Shown: one piece after another, positions 16,266-23,318 of the stretch | Layout: each line of letters starts with the position of its first letter | Numbering within the stretch: the stretch's first letter is position 1 | Assembly (NCBI GenBank): GCA_034437895.1 | Contig: DAOTTO010000222.1 | Span: 1 to 56,750 of the forward strand | DNA length: 56,750 bases | Reading direction: 5' to 3' | Origin: JANRLJ01 sp034437895 | GTDB lineage: Bacteria > Chloroflexota > Anaerolineae > Aggregatilineales > Phototrophicaceae | The notes under the pieces: generated by a model | Told to the model about the DNA's origin: nothing | The model's database searches: none | What the model saw: the letters and a program-made list of their open reading frames with translations, nothing else | Translations under genes and position numbers: made by a program

Positions 16266-17081
16266 TTAGCGTGGCACGAGCAGCATAATTTCCATCCCGC
16301 TTTCCGTTATCGTGAGCGATTGTAGATCGTGAGTTTCGCCTAGTCGCTGCGTCAAAATGCGATCAAACGCATTAATGATAGCGGGATAAAGGATATCGTT
16401 GACGACATCAATATAGCGCTGAGGCGGTTCGCCGCTGCCAACGGAAATATCAGTTACACGAATGGCGACGAATTCCCCAGAAAGCTGGAAGGCCACAAAG
16501 ACGCTGCCATTAGTGAGGGCTTCACCTCCGTAAGCGACTAAATTGACACGAATACCCGGATTTTCGCCGGATTCAAAGGTGGCGAAAGCCGAATCAATCG
16601 CCGGATTGTCATTGATGGCGAGGTCGAGTTCTTCTTGGAACTGCGGCTCCGTAATCAGCACATCCGCTGCAACCTGTGGCGCTCCGGTGGGGGCGACTGC
16701 GCCAGAAGGCAGCGGCGTGAGGGTGGAAAAGCGTGGTGCTTCGACTATGGCGGCGGTTGCCGATGCAGCCGATGAACCGGCGTTGTCTGCTGTTGCGACG
16801 GTTGTTGATGTCGCAGGTGGCTCAAAAGTAGCAGTGGGTTCGAGTGTGGCAGTGGCGGTCATAGTAGACGGGCGCGATGTGAGGGTTACAGCTTCAACGG
16901 TTGTCTCGGCTGTCGGGGGAGGTGTGGTCTCATCGGAGAGTGCTTCCGCCGTTGCATCCATTGCTGCCTCAGCAGTTGATTCAAGAGCAATTCGTGTGGG
17001 GACAGCCGTATTGTCATCAGTTCCGCCGCTGCATCCTGCTAATAACAGCGCCAGAATCACTATAAACGCAGAAGATTTCAT
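16266..17081 (-). CDS. Putative lipoprotein with Thr/Ala-rich linker
   Basis: A 271-residue protein with a lipoprotein signal (FIVILALLLAGCSGG, lipidated Cys at about 17). Residues 20-125 are a low-complexity Thr/Ala/Glu/Pro linker. The last 140 residues form a compact domain of unknown family starting near VLITEPQFQEELDLAI and ending LTITESGMEIMLLVPR. TGGAG precedes the ATG by about five bases. The design (lipidation, extended linker, small globular domain) matches the lipoprotein at 52223-52828, although the domains differ. It lies 92 bases upstream of the FecR-like secreted protein gene on the same strand. Confidence 0.65.
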   Translation of the reverse strand: MKSSAFIVILALLLAGCSGGTDDNTAVPTRIALESTAEAAMDATAEALSDETTPPPTAETTVEAVTLTSRPSTMTATATLEPTATFEPPATSTTVATADNAGSSAASATAAIVEAPRFSTLTPLPSGAVAPTGAPQVAADVLITEPQFQEELDLAINDNPAIDSAFATFESGENPGIRVNLVAYGGEALTNGSVFVAFQLSGEFVAIRVTDISVGSGEPPQRYIDVVNDILYPAIINAFDRILTQRLGETHDLQSLTITESGMEIMLLVPR

Positions 17082-17203
17082 ATCACTCCATATCGGTAAT
17101 ATAGGGGTGATGTATCAACCCCTACAAGTTATTCTATGCTTTATACCGTGTGGAGAAGCTGAAGGTTACGTTTGATTCTTAAATCTTTGGAGAAAGTTTG
17201 GTT

Positions 17204-17959
17204 TTAGGAGTGCTGCGCGAGTTGTGCTTGCCAAGCGGTGACGGCGGTCAAGGCGGCTTTTTTCTGTGGCTCAGTCAAAAGTGAAGGGAAAGGAAGTGCC
17301 GCTTCAGTATAACTATTGTCCTGTTGAATTTGGGACTCGATTTGATGCTGTTGATAAGCGCTCGCGTAGGCTGCCTGCAACTCTAATGTGATGACCTCTT
17401 GTCGTAGCGGGAGGATGACGCGCTTGAGCGAATCGGTATAGTGCATTCCAATCAGGCGAAATGAGCGCCCCGGTAGATAGACTACGACATGACGGGCAAA
17501 GGCCGCTGCAAAATTCTGCTGGGTGAAATGATGGGTTGAGCGGGTTAGATCAATCTCGACTACATTGACTTTTTGCGTTTCGCTGATGTGCTTGCGCCGA
17601 TCTTGCCAGGCGGTTCTTGTTTCCAGATTAGCTTTGCGCTCTGGTAAAACGAGTTCAATAATCGTCACTAGGCTGTAGGGTTCGTTGGAAAAAATGCGAA
17701 TGCCTTGATACGCCGAATTCTGAGCCGACGAGAGCGCGATTTCTAGGGGGTTATCGCCAAATTGCACACTCGGCTCCAAACTCGCCACATAACCCATACT
17801 CCAGAGCATATCCTGAATTTGCATTAGGAAGTGCTGCATTATGCTGGTGTGAAGTTGATTAAAATAGCGCGGGATTTCTGCCCAAGGATCAATTTGATGT
17901 GGGAACGGCCCGCTAATAGGCGGGTTGATGATTTCTTCCGTACGGAGTTTCTCGTTCAT
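17204..17959 (-). CDS. DUF4058 family protein (divergent)
   Basis: A 251-residue cytosolic protein. The segment YSLVTIIELVLPERKANLETRTAWQDRRKHISETQKVNVVEIDLTRS corresponds to the DUF4058 core, in which an IELLSPxNK motif is followed by a Tyr/Lys-rich helix and a VEIDLLR strand. Here LSP has become VLP, and the final acidic strand is kept. The N-terminus lacks the usual RGINAHL-type start seen in the better-preserved member at 24689-25558. DUF4058 has no established function. AAGGTGG lies about six bases before the ATG. Confidence 0.65.
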   Translation of the reverse strand: MNEKLRTEEIINPPISGPFPHQIDPWAEIPRYFNQLHTSIMQHFLMQIQDMLWSMGYVASLEPSVQFGDNPLEIALSSAQNSAYQGIRIFSNEPYSLVTIIELVLPERKANLETRTAWQDRRKHISETQKVNVVEIDLTRSTHHFTQQNFAAAFARHVVVYLPGRSFRLIGMHYTDSLKRVILPLRQEVITLELQAAYASAYQQHQIESQIQQDNSYTEAALPFPSLLTEPQKKAALTAVTAWQAQLAQHS

Positions 17960-18060
17960 GGTTTACCACCTTAAGATCAAGGCTTCATTTTACTCCATAT
18001 TTCGTGAATATTATAGTGACAACTAAATTGAGGTTTGCAAAATAGCCTTAAGCCTATAAC

Positions 18061-18092
18061 AAAACGCCCTCACGTGTGAGAGAGGGCGTTTT
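18061..18092 (-). terminator. Strong bidirectional-looking terminator
   Basis: AAAACGCCCTC (18061-18071) and GAGGGCGTTTT (18082-18092) are perfect inverted repeats around ten bases, so either strand ends in four T after a GC-rich stem. It lies 19 bases after the stop of the Fe-S oxidoreductase gene. Confidence 0.88.
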
Positions 18093-18110
18093 GCCGCTGT
18101 AGGGGAAATT

Positions 18111-20195
18111 TTAGTGGGAATGTCCGCTAGAAGAAACTGCTGCTATAGGCGTATACATCGCGCCGGGGGTTAGCCTTTCCGCGACGAGTTCCGCGATGTC
18201 CTTGACGATGGGGCCATCCGCCACTTCGGACTGCGCTGAGGTGAACATCTGCATACAGAAGGGGCATCCGACAGCGACGACTTCCGCGCCTGTGTGCTTG
18301 GCTTCTTCGTAGCGCTCTACGCTGACGGACTTTGTGCCATGTTCCTCTTCCTTCCAGAACTGTGCGCCACCTGCGCCGCAGCAGAAGGAGTTTTTCTTGT
18401 TACGTGGCATTTCGATTGAAGCAGCACCGAGTGATTTTTCCAGCACGTTGCGGGGCGCGTCAATCACATCATTATGCCGCCCCAGATAGCAGGGATCATG
18501 GAACGTCACATTCGGCTGCTTACCGGGATGAGCATTCATCGGCACCCGTCCAGCGGAAATCAGTTCTTCAATCAACTCCGTATGATGGACGACTTCGTAA
18601 TTGCCGCCGAATTGATGGTATTCCTTGCCGATGTTATGGAAGCAGTGGGGGCAGGTCACGACGATGCGCGGGGGATTAACCGCGTTGAGCGTTTCGACAT
18701 TGCCCATCGCCAGTTCTTGATAAAGGTCTTCTTTTCCGGCGCGGCGGGCAGAGTCTCCCGTGCAGTTTTCTTGTTCGCCCAAAACTGCAAAGTTTACACC
18801 TGCGGTATACAGCACTTTTACCAGCGCACGGGCGGTCAATTGGGCGCGGGGATCGTAACTGGCGGCGCAGCCCACCCAATACAGGATATCGAAATTGGGA
18901 TTTTCTTCCACCGTCGGCACAGGGAAATCCAGCCCATTTGCCCACCGGAAACGGCTTTCCGCCACCTGCCAGGGATTGCCTTGACGCTCCATGCCTTTAA
19001 AGGCATTTTGCAGTTCGGCAGGGAACTCACCGCGCATCAGCACCGCATCGCGCCGGATTTCCAGAATATCCAGCATCGGCTCATTACCCACCGGACAAAT
19101 GTCGATACATGCGCCGCAAGATGTACACGCCCACACCGCGCTTTCGCTGATGGCAAAACCCATCAACGGATTGATGCTCACTTCGCCTGCGGAAAGATCA
19201 AACATCTGGTCTTTAATCATGTAGCGCTTATTAATTTCCAGCGCGGATGGCGAAAGTTCTTTACCTGTCGTATAGGCCGGGCAGACATCCTGACAGCGAT
19301 TGCACATGATACAGGCGAAGCTGTCTAGGATATTCGTCATCGGCAGATGTTCCAGCCGTTCCGCGCCGAACTGCTCAATCGCCTCATTCTCGAAATCGAC
19401 TTTTTCCATCTCGCCTAATGAAGTGCGATGGGGACGGGTGAGGAAGTTCAACGGAGCCATAAACAGATGGGCGTGTTTGGTATATGGGAAGTACGGCGTA
19501 AACAATAAAATGCCGCCTAAAGCGAACCACCATGCCAGATGGCGCATCACAAGTAAGCCGTCTGCACTCATGCCGCTAAATAAAGGCGCGAGGAGTGACG
19601 CAAACGGCATCCAGACATCGGCTTCCCCTGCCCGTGCCACGATGAATGCTTCACCGAGAAAACGCGATCCCACATGAATCAGGATAAAAATAGCGACAAT
19701 CAGCGAATCCTGTTTGATTGCGCCTGCTTTAACTTTCGGATGAAGCAGGATATTGTCGTGATAGTCGAGTTCGGTCTTATTCGGCAGTACAAACCGCCGC
19801 AGGATAAAATAAACTACGCCTACCAGCACGGCGATACTCAACACATCGCCTAACAAGCGGTACACATTATAAATCACGCCCAAATCGTGCAGACGTTCAT
19901 CGAAGCCGGGGATAAAGCCGATTAACAGATCAACGGCATTCACCAGAAAATAAAATGTAAAACCCCACACGATTCCGAGATGAAATAGGCTGGAAATGGT
20001 GCGCGTTTTGAGAGTCGTGCGCTGCGTCATATAGACTGTTAACGCTTGCCATGCCCGCTGCGGCAGGCGATCTAAATACAGTTGGCCCGTCCCGCGATTG
20101 ACGATTAAGTACATCTCGCGGAAGCCTTCATACGTCGCGCCAATAGCAAACAGCGCCAGCAAGATAAAAAGCATTTGTTCAACAGGTGTAAGCAT
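18111..20195 (-). CDS. Membrane-anchored heterodisulfide reductase-like Fe-S oxidoreductase
   Basis: A 694-residue protein. The N-terminal part (about 1-235) has some five membrane helices resembling the NarI/HdrE-type quinone or haem anchor. Two 4Fe-4S motifs follow at about 300-370: CIMCNRCQDVCP and CTSCGACIDICP. Two CCG domains of the HdrD/GlpC/LutA type come next, with VGCAASYDP, ENCTGDSARR, TCPHCFHNI, then FHDPCYLGRHN, NSFCCGAGGAQFW and GCPFCMQM. Such proteins pass electrons between a soluble dehydrogenase and the membrane quinone pool. No dehydrogenase gene (EtfAB, D-lactate or glycolate type) is adjacent, so the donor is unknown. GGAG lies about 11 bases before the ATG. Confidence 0.88.
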   Translation of the reverse strand: MLTPVEQMLFILLALFAIGATYEGFREMYLIVNRGTGQLYLDRLPQRAWQALTVYMTQRTTLKTRTISSLFHLGIVWGFTFYFLVNAVDLLIGFIPGFDERLHDLGVIYNVYRLLGDVLSIAVLVGVVYFILRRFVLPNKTELDYHDNILLHPKVKAGAIKQDSLIVAIFILIHVGSRFLGEAFIVARAGEADVWMPFASLLAPLFSGMSADGLLVMRHLAWWFALGGILLFTPYFPYTKHAHLFMAPLNFLTRPHRTSLGEMEKVDFENEAIEQFGAERLEHLPMTNILDSFACIMCNRCQDVCPAYTTGKELSPSALEINKRYMIKDQMFDLSAGEVSINPLMGFAISESAVWACTSCGACIDICPVGNEPMLDILEIRRDAVLMRGEFPAELQNAFKGMERQGNPWQVAESRFRWANGLDFPVPTVEENPNFDILYWVGCAASYDPRAQLTARALVKVLYTAGVNFAVLGEQENCTGDSARRAGKEDLYQELAMGNVETLNAVNPPRIVVTCPHCFHNIGKEYHQFGGNYEVVHHTELIEELISAGRVPMNAHPGKQPNVTFHDPCYLGRHNDVIDAPRNVLEKSLGAASIEMPRNKKNSFCCGAGGAQFWKEEEHGTKSVSVERYEEAKHTGAEVVAVGCPFCMQMFTSAQSEVADGPIVKDIAELVAERLTPGAMYTPIAAVSSSGHSH

Positions 20196-20215
20196 AAGAT
20201 GTAAGACTCCAAAAA

Positions 20216-20590
20216 TTATATTTTGCCAATAGGTAAAGTGCGTATCCGAATGCGTTTTGGTTCAAAAACGACGATGCTTCCCTGCTCTACTGCATCGCTC
20301 ATCGCTGGTAAATTATTGAGTAGTAACATCACTTGAATTTGTGGGCGGCGGCTGGTGTCTTTTCTAAAAAGACTTACAGAGGGTTTTTGCTGATTGCGAA
20401 GCGCTAACAAAGTTCCGAAATCTGTGTCGGCTGAAACAACAATACGATCCTCTTTTTCGGCTCGTTCAAGAATGGTAAGGTCGTCGGCGGAGGCCATTGC
20501 ATAATCTTGGACATGGATTGCATCATAACCTGCTTGGCGGAGCTGTTCAGCAACCATAGGCGATAACGCATTATCAACGAGAAACTTCAT
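20216..20590 (-). CDS. DUF5615 PIN-like protein, putative toxin
   Basis: A 124-residue predicted PIN-like RNase. MKFLVDNALSPMVAEQLRQAGYDAIHVQDY and RIVVSADTDFGTLLAL are the canonical family blocks with the acidic residues (VDNxLSP and SxDxDF). The ATG overlaps the stop of the upstream DUF433 gene by four bases (ATGA). The gene is 20 bases ahead of the Fe-S oxidoreductase, so all three may be co-transcribed. It is more canonical than the PIN-like copy at 10424-10780. Confidence 0.82.
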   Translation of the reverse strand: MKFLVDNALSPMVAEQLRQAGYDAIHVQDYAMASADDLTILERAEKEDRIVVSADTDFGTLLALRNQQKPSVSLFRKDTSRRPQIQVMLLLNNLPAMSDAVEQGSIVVFEPKRIRIRTLPIGKI

Positions 20591-20814
20591 TGACCCGTTA
20601 CCAAGGGAATTTCACGCTCACGCAAGGCTTCCGCTGCATAATAGAGCGCTTGGCTTATATCTTGCGCCTGAAGATCAGGAAACGCGTCCAGAATTTCCTG
20701 CGTAGACATCCCTTCTGCGACCATTGACACAACAGTTGCTACGGGGATACGCAGACCGCGAATGCAAGGTACGCCATTCATTTGCTCCGGTTTGATAGTA
20801 ATCCGATCAAACAT
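20587..20814 (-). CDS. DUF433 family protein, putative antitoxin
   Basis: A 75-residue short-form DUF433 protein. RITIKPEQMNGVPCIRGLRIPVATVVSMVAEGMSTQEILDAFPDLQAQDISQALYYAAEAL is the standard core: I-x(4)-ImxGxPxIrGtRIpV, then a helix-turn-helix with GxsxeEIlxxyPxLxxxdI. It probably represses the pair and neutralises the PIN-like partner by analogy with other families; this is not proven. AAAGGG lies ten bases before the ATG. The antitoxin-first order with ATGA overlap is the usual one. Confidence 0.85.
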   Translation of the reverse strand: MFDRITIKPEQMNGVPCIRGLRIPVATVVSMVAEGMSTQEILDAFPDLQAQDISQALYYAAEALREREIPLVTGQ

Positions 20815-21010
20815 TGTACTTTAACCCTTTAACCATGCTTACTTACCCCGTCAGTTTACCATTTGAGAGAGAAAAAGGCGAAAAAGTTTTCCTTCTGCAA
20901 ATCTTGTAGGCTTGTTGTGCCAGAAATTAACAATAAACTCATGAAAGATTCGCAGGTGTGGAGTTCTCTGAGAGATGAACTTACATAATCACCTCATGGA
21001 GACCTGACCC

Positions 21011-21601
21011 GTGCAAATCGATTTTTCCCCTATCGACAATAAAGAAATCAAAATGCTGGAATTCAGCCAGCAGTTTACGCTTGATGACCTCCGCGCCGCC
21101 ACCAACACCAGCATTGATACCCTTTTAGAAATTATTTCTGATTTGGATGATGCCGATATTGTTTTCGACCCGCTTGACCCTACTGCGGATGATCCTTATG
21201 CCGTAGAGGGCGAAGAAAGAATCGGTTGGCACATTGGGCATTTGATTGCCCACATGACCGCCAGCAGCGAAGAAGGTGCGGCCTTTAGCTCTATTTTGGC
21301 GCGGGGTATCGAAATTGAACCGCGTCTACGCTATGAGTTGCCTTGGAAAGAGATCGTTAGCAAAGCCAAATGTGTGCAGCGCTTGGAAGAAAGCCGTCGT
21401 ATCCGGTTAGCCTATCTGGAAACGTGGCCTGATGCGCCGCATCTGGATGTTTATCGTATCCTTTCAGAGCGTTTTATCGAGCGGTTCGGGAACTTGAATG
21501 CGCCAGCCTCGTTCCTGTTTGGATTAATGCACGAACTCGGTCATTATGAGCAAGTCCGCGAAGTAAAACGCCAAGCCTTAGCAGCAAAACAGCAAGCCTA
21601 A
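21011..21601 (+). CDS. DinB family protein
   Basis: A 196-residue four-helix-bundle protein. The metal-site histidines expected for the DinB/YfiT fold are seen in IGWHIGHLIAHM (about 76-87) and LMHELGHYEQV (about 174-184). Family members bind zinc or nickel and act as thiol transferases or in stress; this one cannot be assigned. The GTG at 21011 has TGGAGA about nine bases upstream. The ATG at 21053 (MLEFSQQF) is an alternative start that keeps the whole domain. A terminator follows directly. Confidence 0.78.
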   Translation: MQIDFSPIDNKEIKMLEFSQQFTLDDLRAATNTSIDTLLEIISDLDDADIVFDPLDPTADDPYAVEGEERIGWHIGHLIAHMTASSEEGAAFSSILARGIEIEPRLRYELPWKEIVSKAKCVQRLEESRRIRLAYLETWPDAPHLDVYRILSERFIERFGNLNAPASFLFGLMHELGHYEQVREVKRQALAAKQQA

Positions 21602-21618
21602 AGGTTTAATAGCACGAG

Positions 21619-21656
21619 ACAAAGGAGATACAGGCGTGCGCCGTGTCTCCTTTTGT
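21619..21656 (+). terminator. Rho-independent terminator after the DinB gene
   Basis: ACAAAGGAGATAC (21619-21631) pairs with GTGTCTCCTTTTGT (21643-21656) with one bulge around a GC-rich loop. The T-rich right arm and following TTTAA suit a plus-strand terminator. Confidence 0.6.
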
Positions 21657-21751
21657 TTAACCTTCCCTCATCTTCCTATGAGACTTCTATGATCTAATCA
21701 ACTGGTCTTGTTCACCGTCGTCTATTGATCGAAAATGTAAGGAACAACGTA

Positions 21752-22231
21752 ATGAGTCCTAAGTTGCAAGTCGGCGATCAAGCGCCGGATTTTACGCTCC
21801 CCAATCAAAAAGGCGAGTCGATCCGTTTGCAGGATAAAATCGGCAAGCAGGTGATCGTCCTGTTTTTTTACCCTAAAGATGATTCGCCTGGCTGCACCAT
21901 AGAAGCGTGCGCCTTCCGCGATAGTTATGAAGTATTTCAAGAAGCTGGCGCGGAAGTGATCGGCATTAGCGGTGGCTCAACCAAAGCCAAACAAGGATTC
22001 GCAATGAAGAATCGGCTGACGTTCACGCTGTTAAGTGATGCCGATGGAAGTGTGGAAAAACAATTTGGATTGACCAAATTTCTAGGACTTGTACCAGATC
22101 GGATGACTTTTGTGATTGATAAGCAGGGAATCATACGCCATATTTTCTCGTCGCGGGTTGATATGCTGGGACACGCTCAGGCCGCGTTAGCCATCGTCAA
22201 GCAGTTGGCGAAAGAGGAATCTCCTGCATGA
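21752..22231 (+). CDS. bcp: Thioredoxin-dependent peroxiredoxin, Bcp/PrxQ type
   Basis: A 159-residue AhpC/TSA-family peroxidase. VGDQAPDFTLPNQKGE starts the domain. FFYPKDDSPGCTIEACAFRD contains the peroxidatic Cys (SPGCT) and the resolving Cys five residues later (TIEAC), the atypical 2-Cys layout of Bcp/PrxQ. The conserved Arg lies in PDRMTFVID. It reduces hydrogen peroxide and organic hydroperoxides using thioredoxin. The ATG at 21752 has AAGGA eight bases upstream; a TTG at 21725 would add a non-conserved leader. Confidence 0.93.
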   Translation: MSPKLQVGDQAPDFTLPNQKGESIRLQDKIGKQVIVLFFYPKDDSPGCTIEACAFRDSYEVFQEAGAEVIGISGGSTKAKQGFAMKNRLTFTLLSDADGSVEKQFGLTKFLGLVPDRMTFVIDKQGIIRHIFSSRVDMLGHAQAALAIVKQLAKEESPA

Positions 22232-22308
22232 CGGTATTCAAAGATTTAAAAACCCTTTTTGTATGCTCAAACCGAGACGTTAAGGTTATAATAGCGTTCC
22301 AGACCTAG

Positions 22309-22929
22309 ATGAGCTTGCTTGCAAAGAAAGATCATTCCATGATTCCCGATATTCTGCTTACGCTGCCGGACTGGGCGATTGAAGAACACAAGCATCAGCC
22401 CGACGCGATTCCGTCGCTGGAAGAACGCATGGCGGCGGTCATTCGCTTCTCACGTTTGAATTTTGAACACAATACAGGCGGCCCCTTTGCGGCAGGCGTT
22501 TTCGAGCGTGACAGCGGCAAGCTGATCGTGATTGGGGTTAACCGCGTCGTTGCTTCCAATTGTTCGTCGGCTCATGCAGAAGTGATGGCGCTTTCCTTAG
22601 CCCAAAAAATCTTGGGGACATTTGATCTGGGTGGGCTAGGAATGCCGGAATATCAATTGGTGGTCAATTGGCGACCCTGCGCCATGTGCTACGGGGCAGT
22701 ATTGTGGTCGGGTATACGCTCACTCGCTATTGCGGGCAGCGGCGCAGAACTCGAAACCATCACCGGATTTGATGAGGGGCCGATTCATCCTGAATGGGAT
22801 GTGGAATTAAAAAAACGCGGCGTTGACCTTATCGAAGGTGTGCATAACGCGCAGGCGATTGATGTCTTTAAAGACTTCGCGGCGAGTGGGGCGTTGGTCT
22901 ATAACGGACGCGGCGGCACAGCATCTTAA
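22309..22929 (+). CDS. Nucleoside/cytidine deaminase-fold protein
   Basis: A zinc deaminase of 206 residues. SAHAEVMALSLAQ has the HAE catalytic motif and WRPCAMCYGAVLWSGI the PCxxC zinc ligands. NTGGPFAAGVFERDSGKLIVIGVNRV is the usual beginning of guanine deaminase/ComE-like members. The overall pattern is closer to guanine or related base deaminases than to TadA, and the substrate is unknown. Two starts are possible: ATG 22309 (used here) and ATG 22339 (MIPDILLTLPDW). Neither has a strong Shine-Dalgarno. Confidence 0.78.
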   Translation: MSLLAKKDHSMIPDILLTLPDWAIEEHKHQPDAIPSLEERMAAVIRFSRLNFEHNTGGPFAAGVFERDSGKLIVIGVNRVVASNCSSAHAEVMALSLAQKILGTFDLGGLGMPEYQLVVNWRPCAMCYGAVLWSGIRSLAIAGSGAELETITGFDEGPIHPEWDVELKKRGVDLIEGVHNAQAIDVFKDFAASGALVYNGRGGTAS

Positions 22930-22952
22930 GGCCAAAAAAGGCTTGATCTATT

Positions 22953-22982
22953 TTGCATTTAAGCTGCAAACTAGGCTATACT
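22953..22982 (+). promoter_or_regulatory. Candidate promoter for the hisS leader transcript
   Basis: TTGCAT (22953-22958) and TATACT (22977-22982) are 18 bases apart. A transcript from here would begin near 22990, at the left arm of the large palindrome, and read through it into the His leader. Confidence 0.4.
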
Positions 22983-22989
22983 ATTTAAC

Positions 22990-23123
22990 AGGACTTTCGC
23001 TTACCTCACCCCCCGGCCCCTCTCCAATACTTGGAGAGGGGGAGAAAAACGCATCTTGAAGTCCCCTCTCCATGCAATGGGGAGGGGATCTAGGGGTGGG
23101 GTAAATGCGTGAGCGAAAGTCCT
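22990..23123. repeat. Large C-rich palindromic repeat, copy 1
   Basis: The outer arms AGGACTTTCGCT (22990-23001) and AGCGAAAGTCCT (23112-23123) are perfect inverted repeats. Inside are CTCACCCCCCGGCCCC.../...GGGGTGGGG arms and two smaller hairpins (CCCCTCTCC-N-GGAGAGGGG and CCCCTCTCC-ATGCAAT-GGGGAGGGG). The same architecture recurs at 32103-32296. Such elements are dispersed in Chloroflexota-like genomes; no coding capacity. Confidence 0.75.
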
Positions 23124-23139
23124 ATAAATATCGATTCTT

Positions 23140-23251
23140 GTTGGGAATACCTATGATTCAGCAGCGGAACCATCATCACCTGAAAACCAAAGACTGACCC
23201 AACGCCACCCTTTTTGTTGATGAGAGCGCGGACGTTGGTTCGCGCTTTTTT
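23140..23251 (+). promoter_or_regulatory. Putative histidine attenuator upstream of hisS
   Basis: Three mutually exclusive pairings can be drawn. (1) GTTGGG at 23140-23145 with CCCAAC at 23198-23203. (2) Antiterminator CCAACG at 23199-23204 with CGTTGG at 23233-23238. (3) Terminator AGCGCGGAC (23225-23233), loop GTTG, GTTCGCGCT (23238-23246), then six T (23246-23251). The leader ORF 23153-23197 with three His codons ends just before segment 2. A ribosome at its stop codon would cover CCCAACG and permit termination; stalling on His codons would leave it free to break the terminator. This is the classical amino-acid attenuation logic. Confidence 0.7.
23153..23197 (+). CDS. hisS leader peptide
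   Basis: ATG ATT CAG CAG CGG AAC CAT CAT CAC CTG AAA ACC AAA GAC TGA encodes MIQQRNHHHLKTKD, with three consecutive His codons. A weak Shine-Dalgarno (GGGAA) lies about five bases upstream and overlaps segment 1 of the attenuator. Length, position before a terminator and the regulated gene (hisS) all fit a regulatory leader peptide rather than a functional protein. Confidence 0.72.
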   Translation: MIQQRNHHHLKTKD

Positions 23252-23318
23252 ATTTTCTAGTGATGGGTGCTAACGGGAATTTGCGTATCGCTACCTGTTC
23301 AAAGCTAAGGAGCAAAAA

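Noticed and set aside
18474..19328. 284-codon open frame antisense to the Fe-S oxidoreductase
   Set aside because: Shadow of the strongly conserved Cys-rich gene on the other strand; composition is that of reverse-complemented coding sequence.
23100..23318. T-box riboswitch upstream of hisS
   Set aside because: No AGGGTGGNACCGCG-like antiterminator, no stem I specifier loop; the His leader peptide and pairings explain the terminator better.
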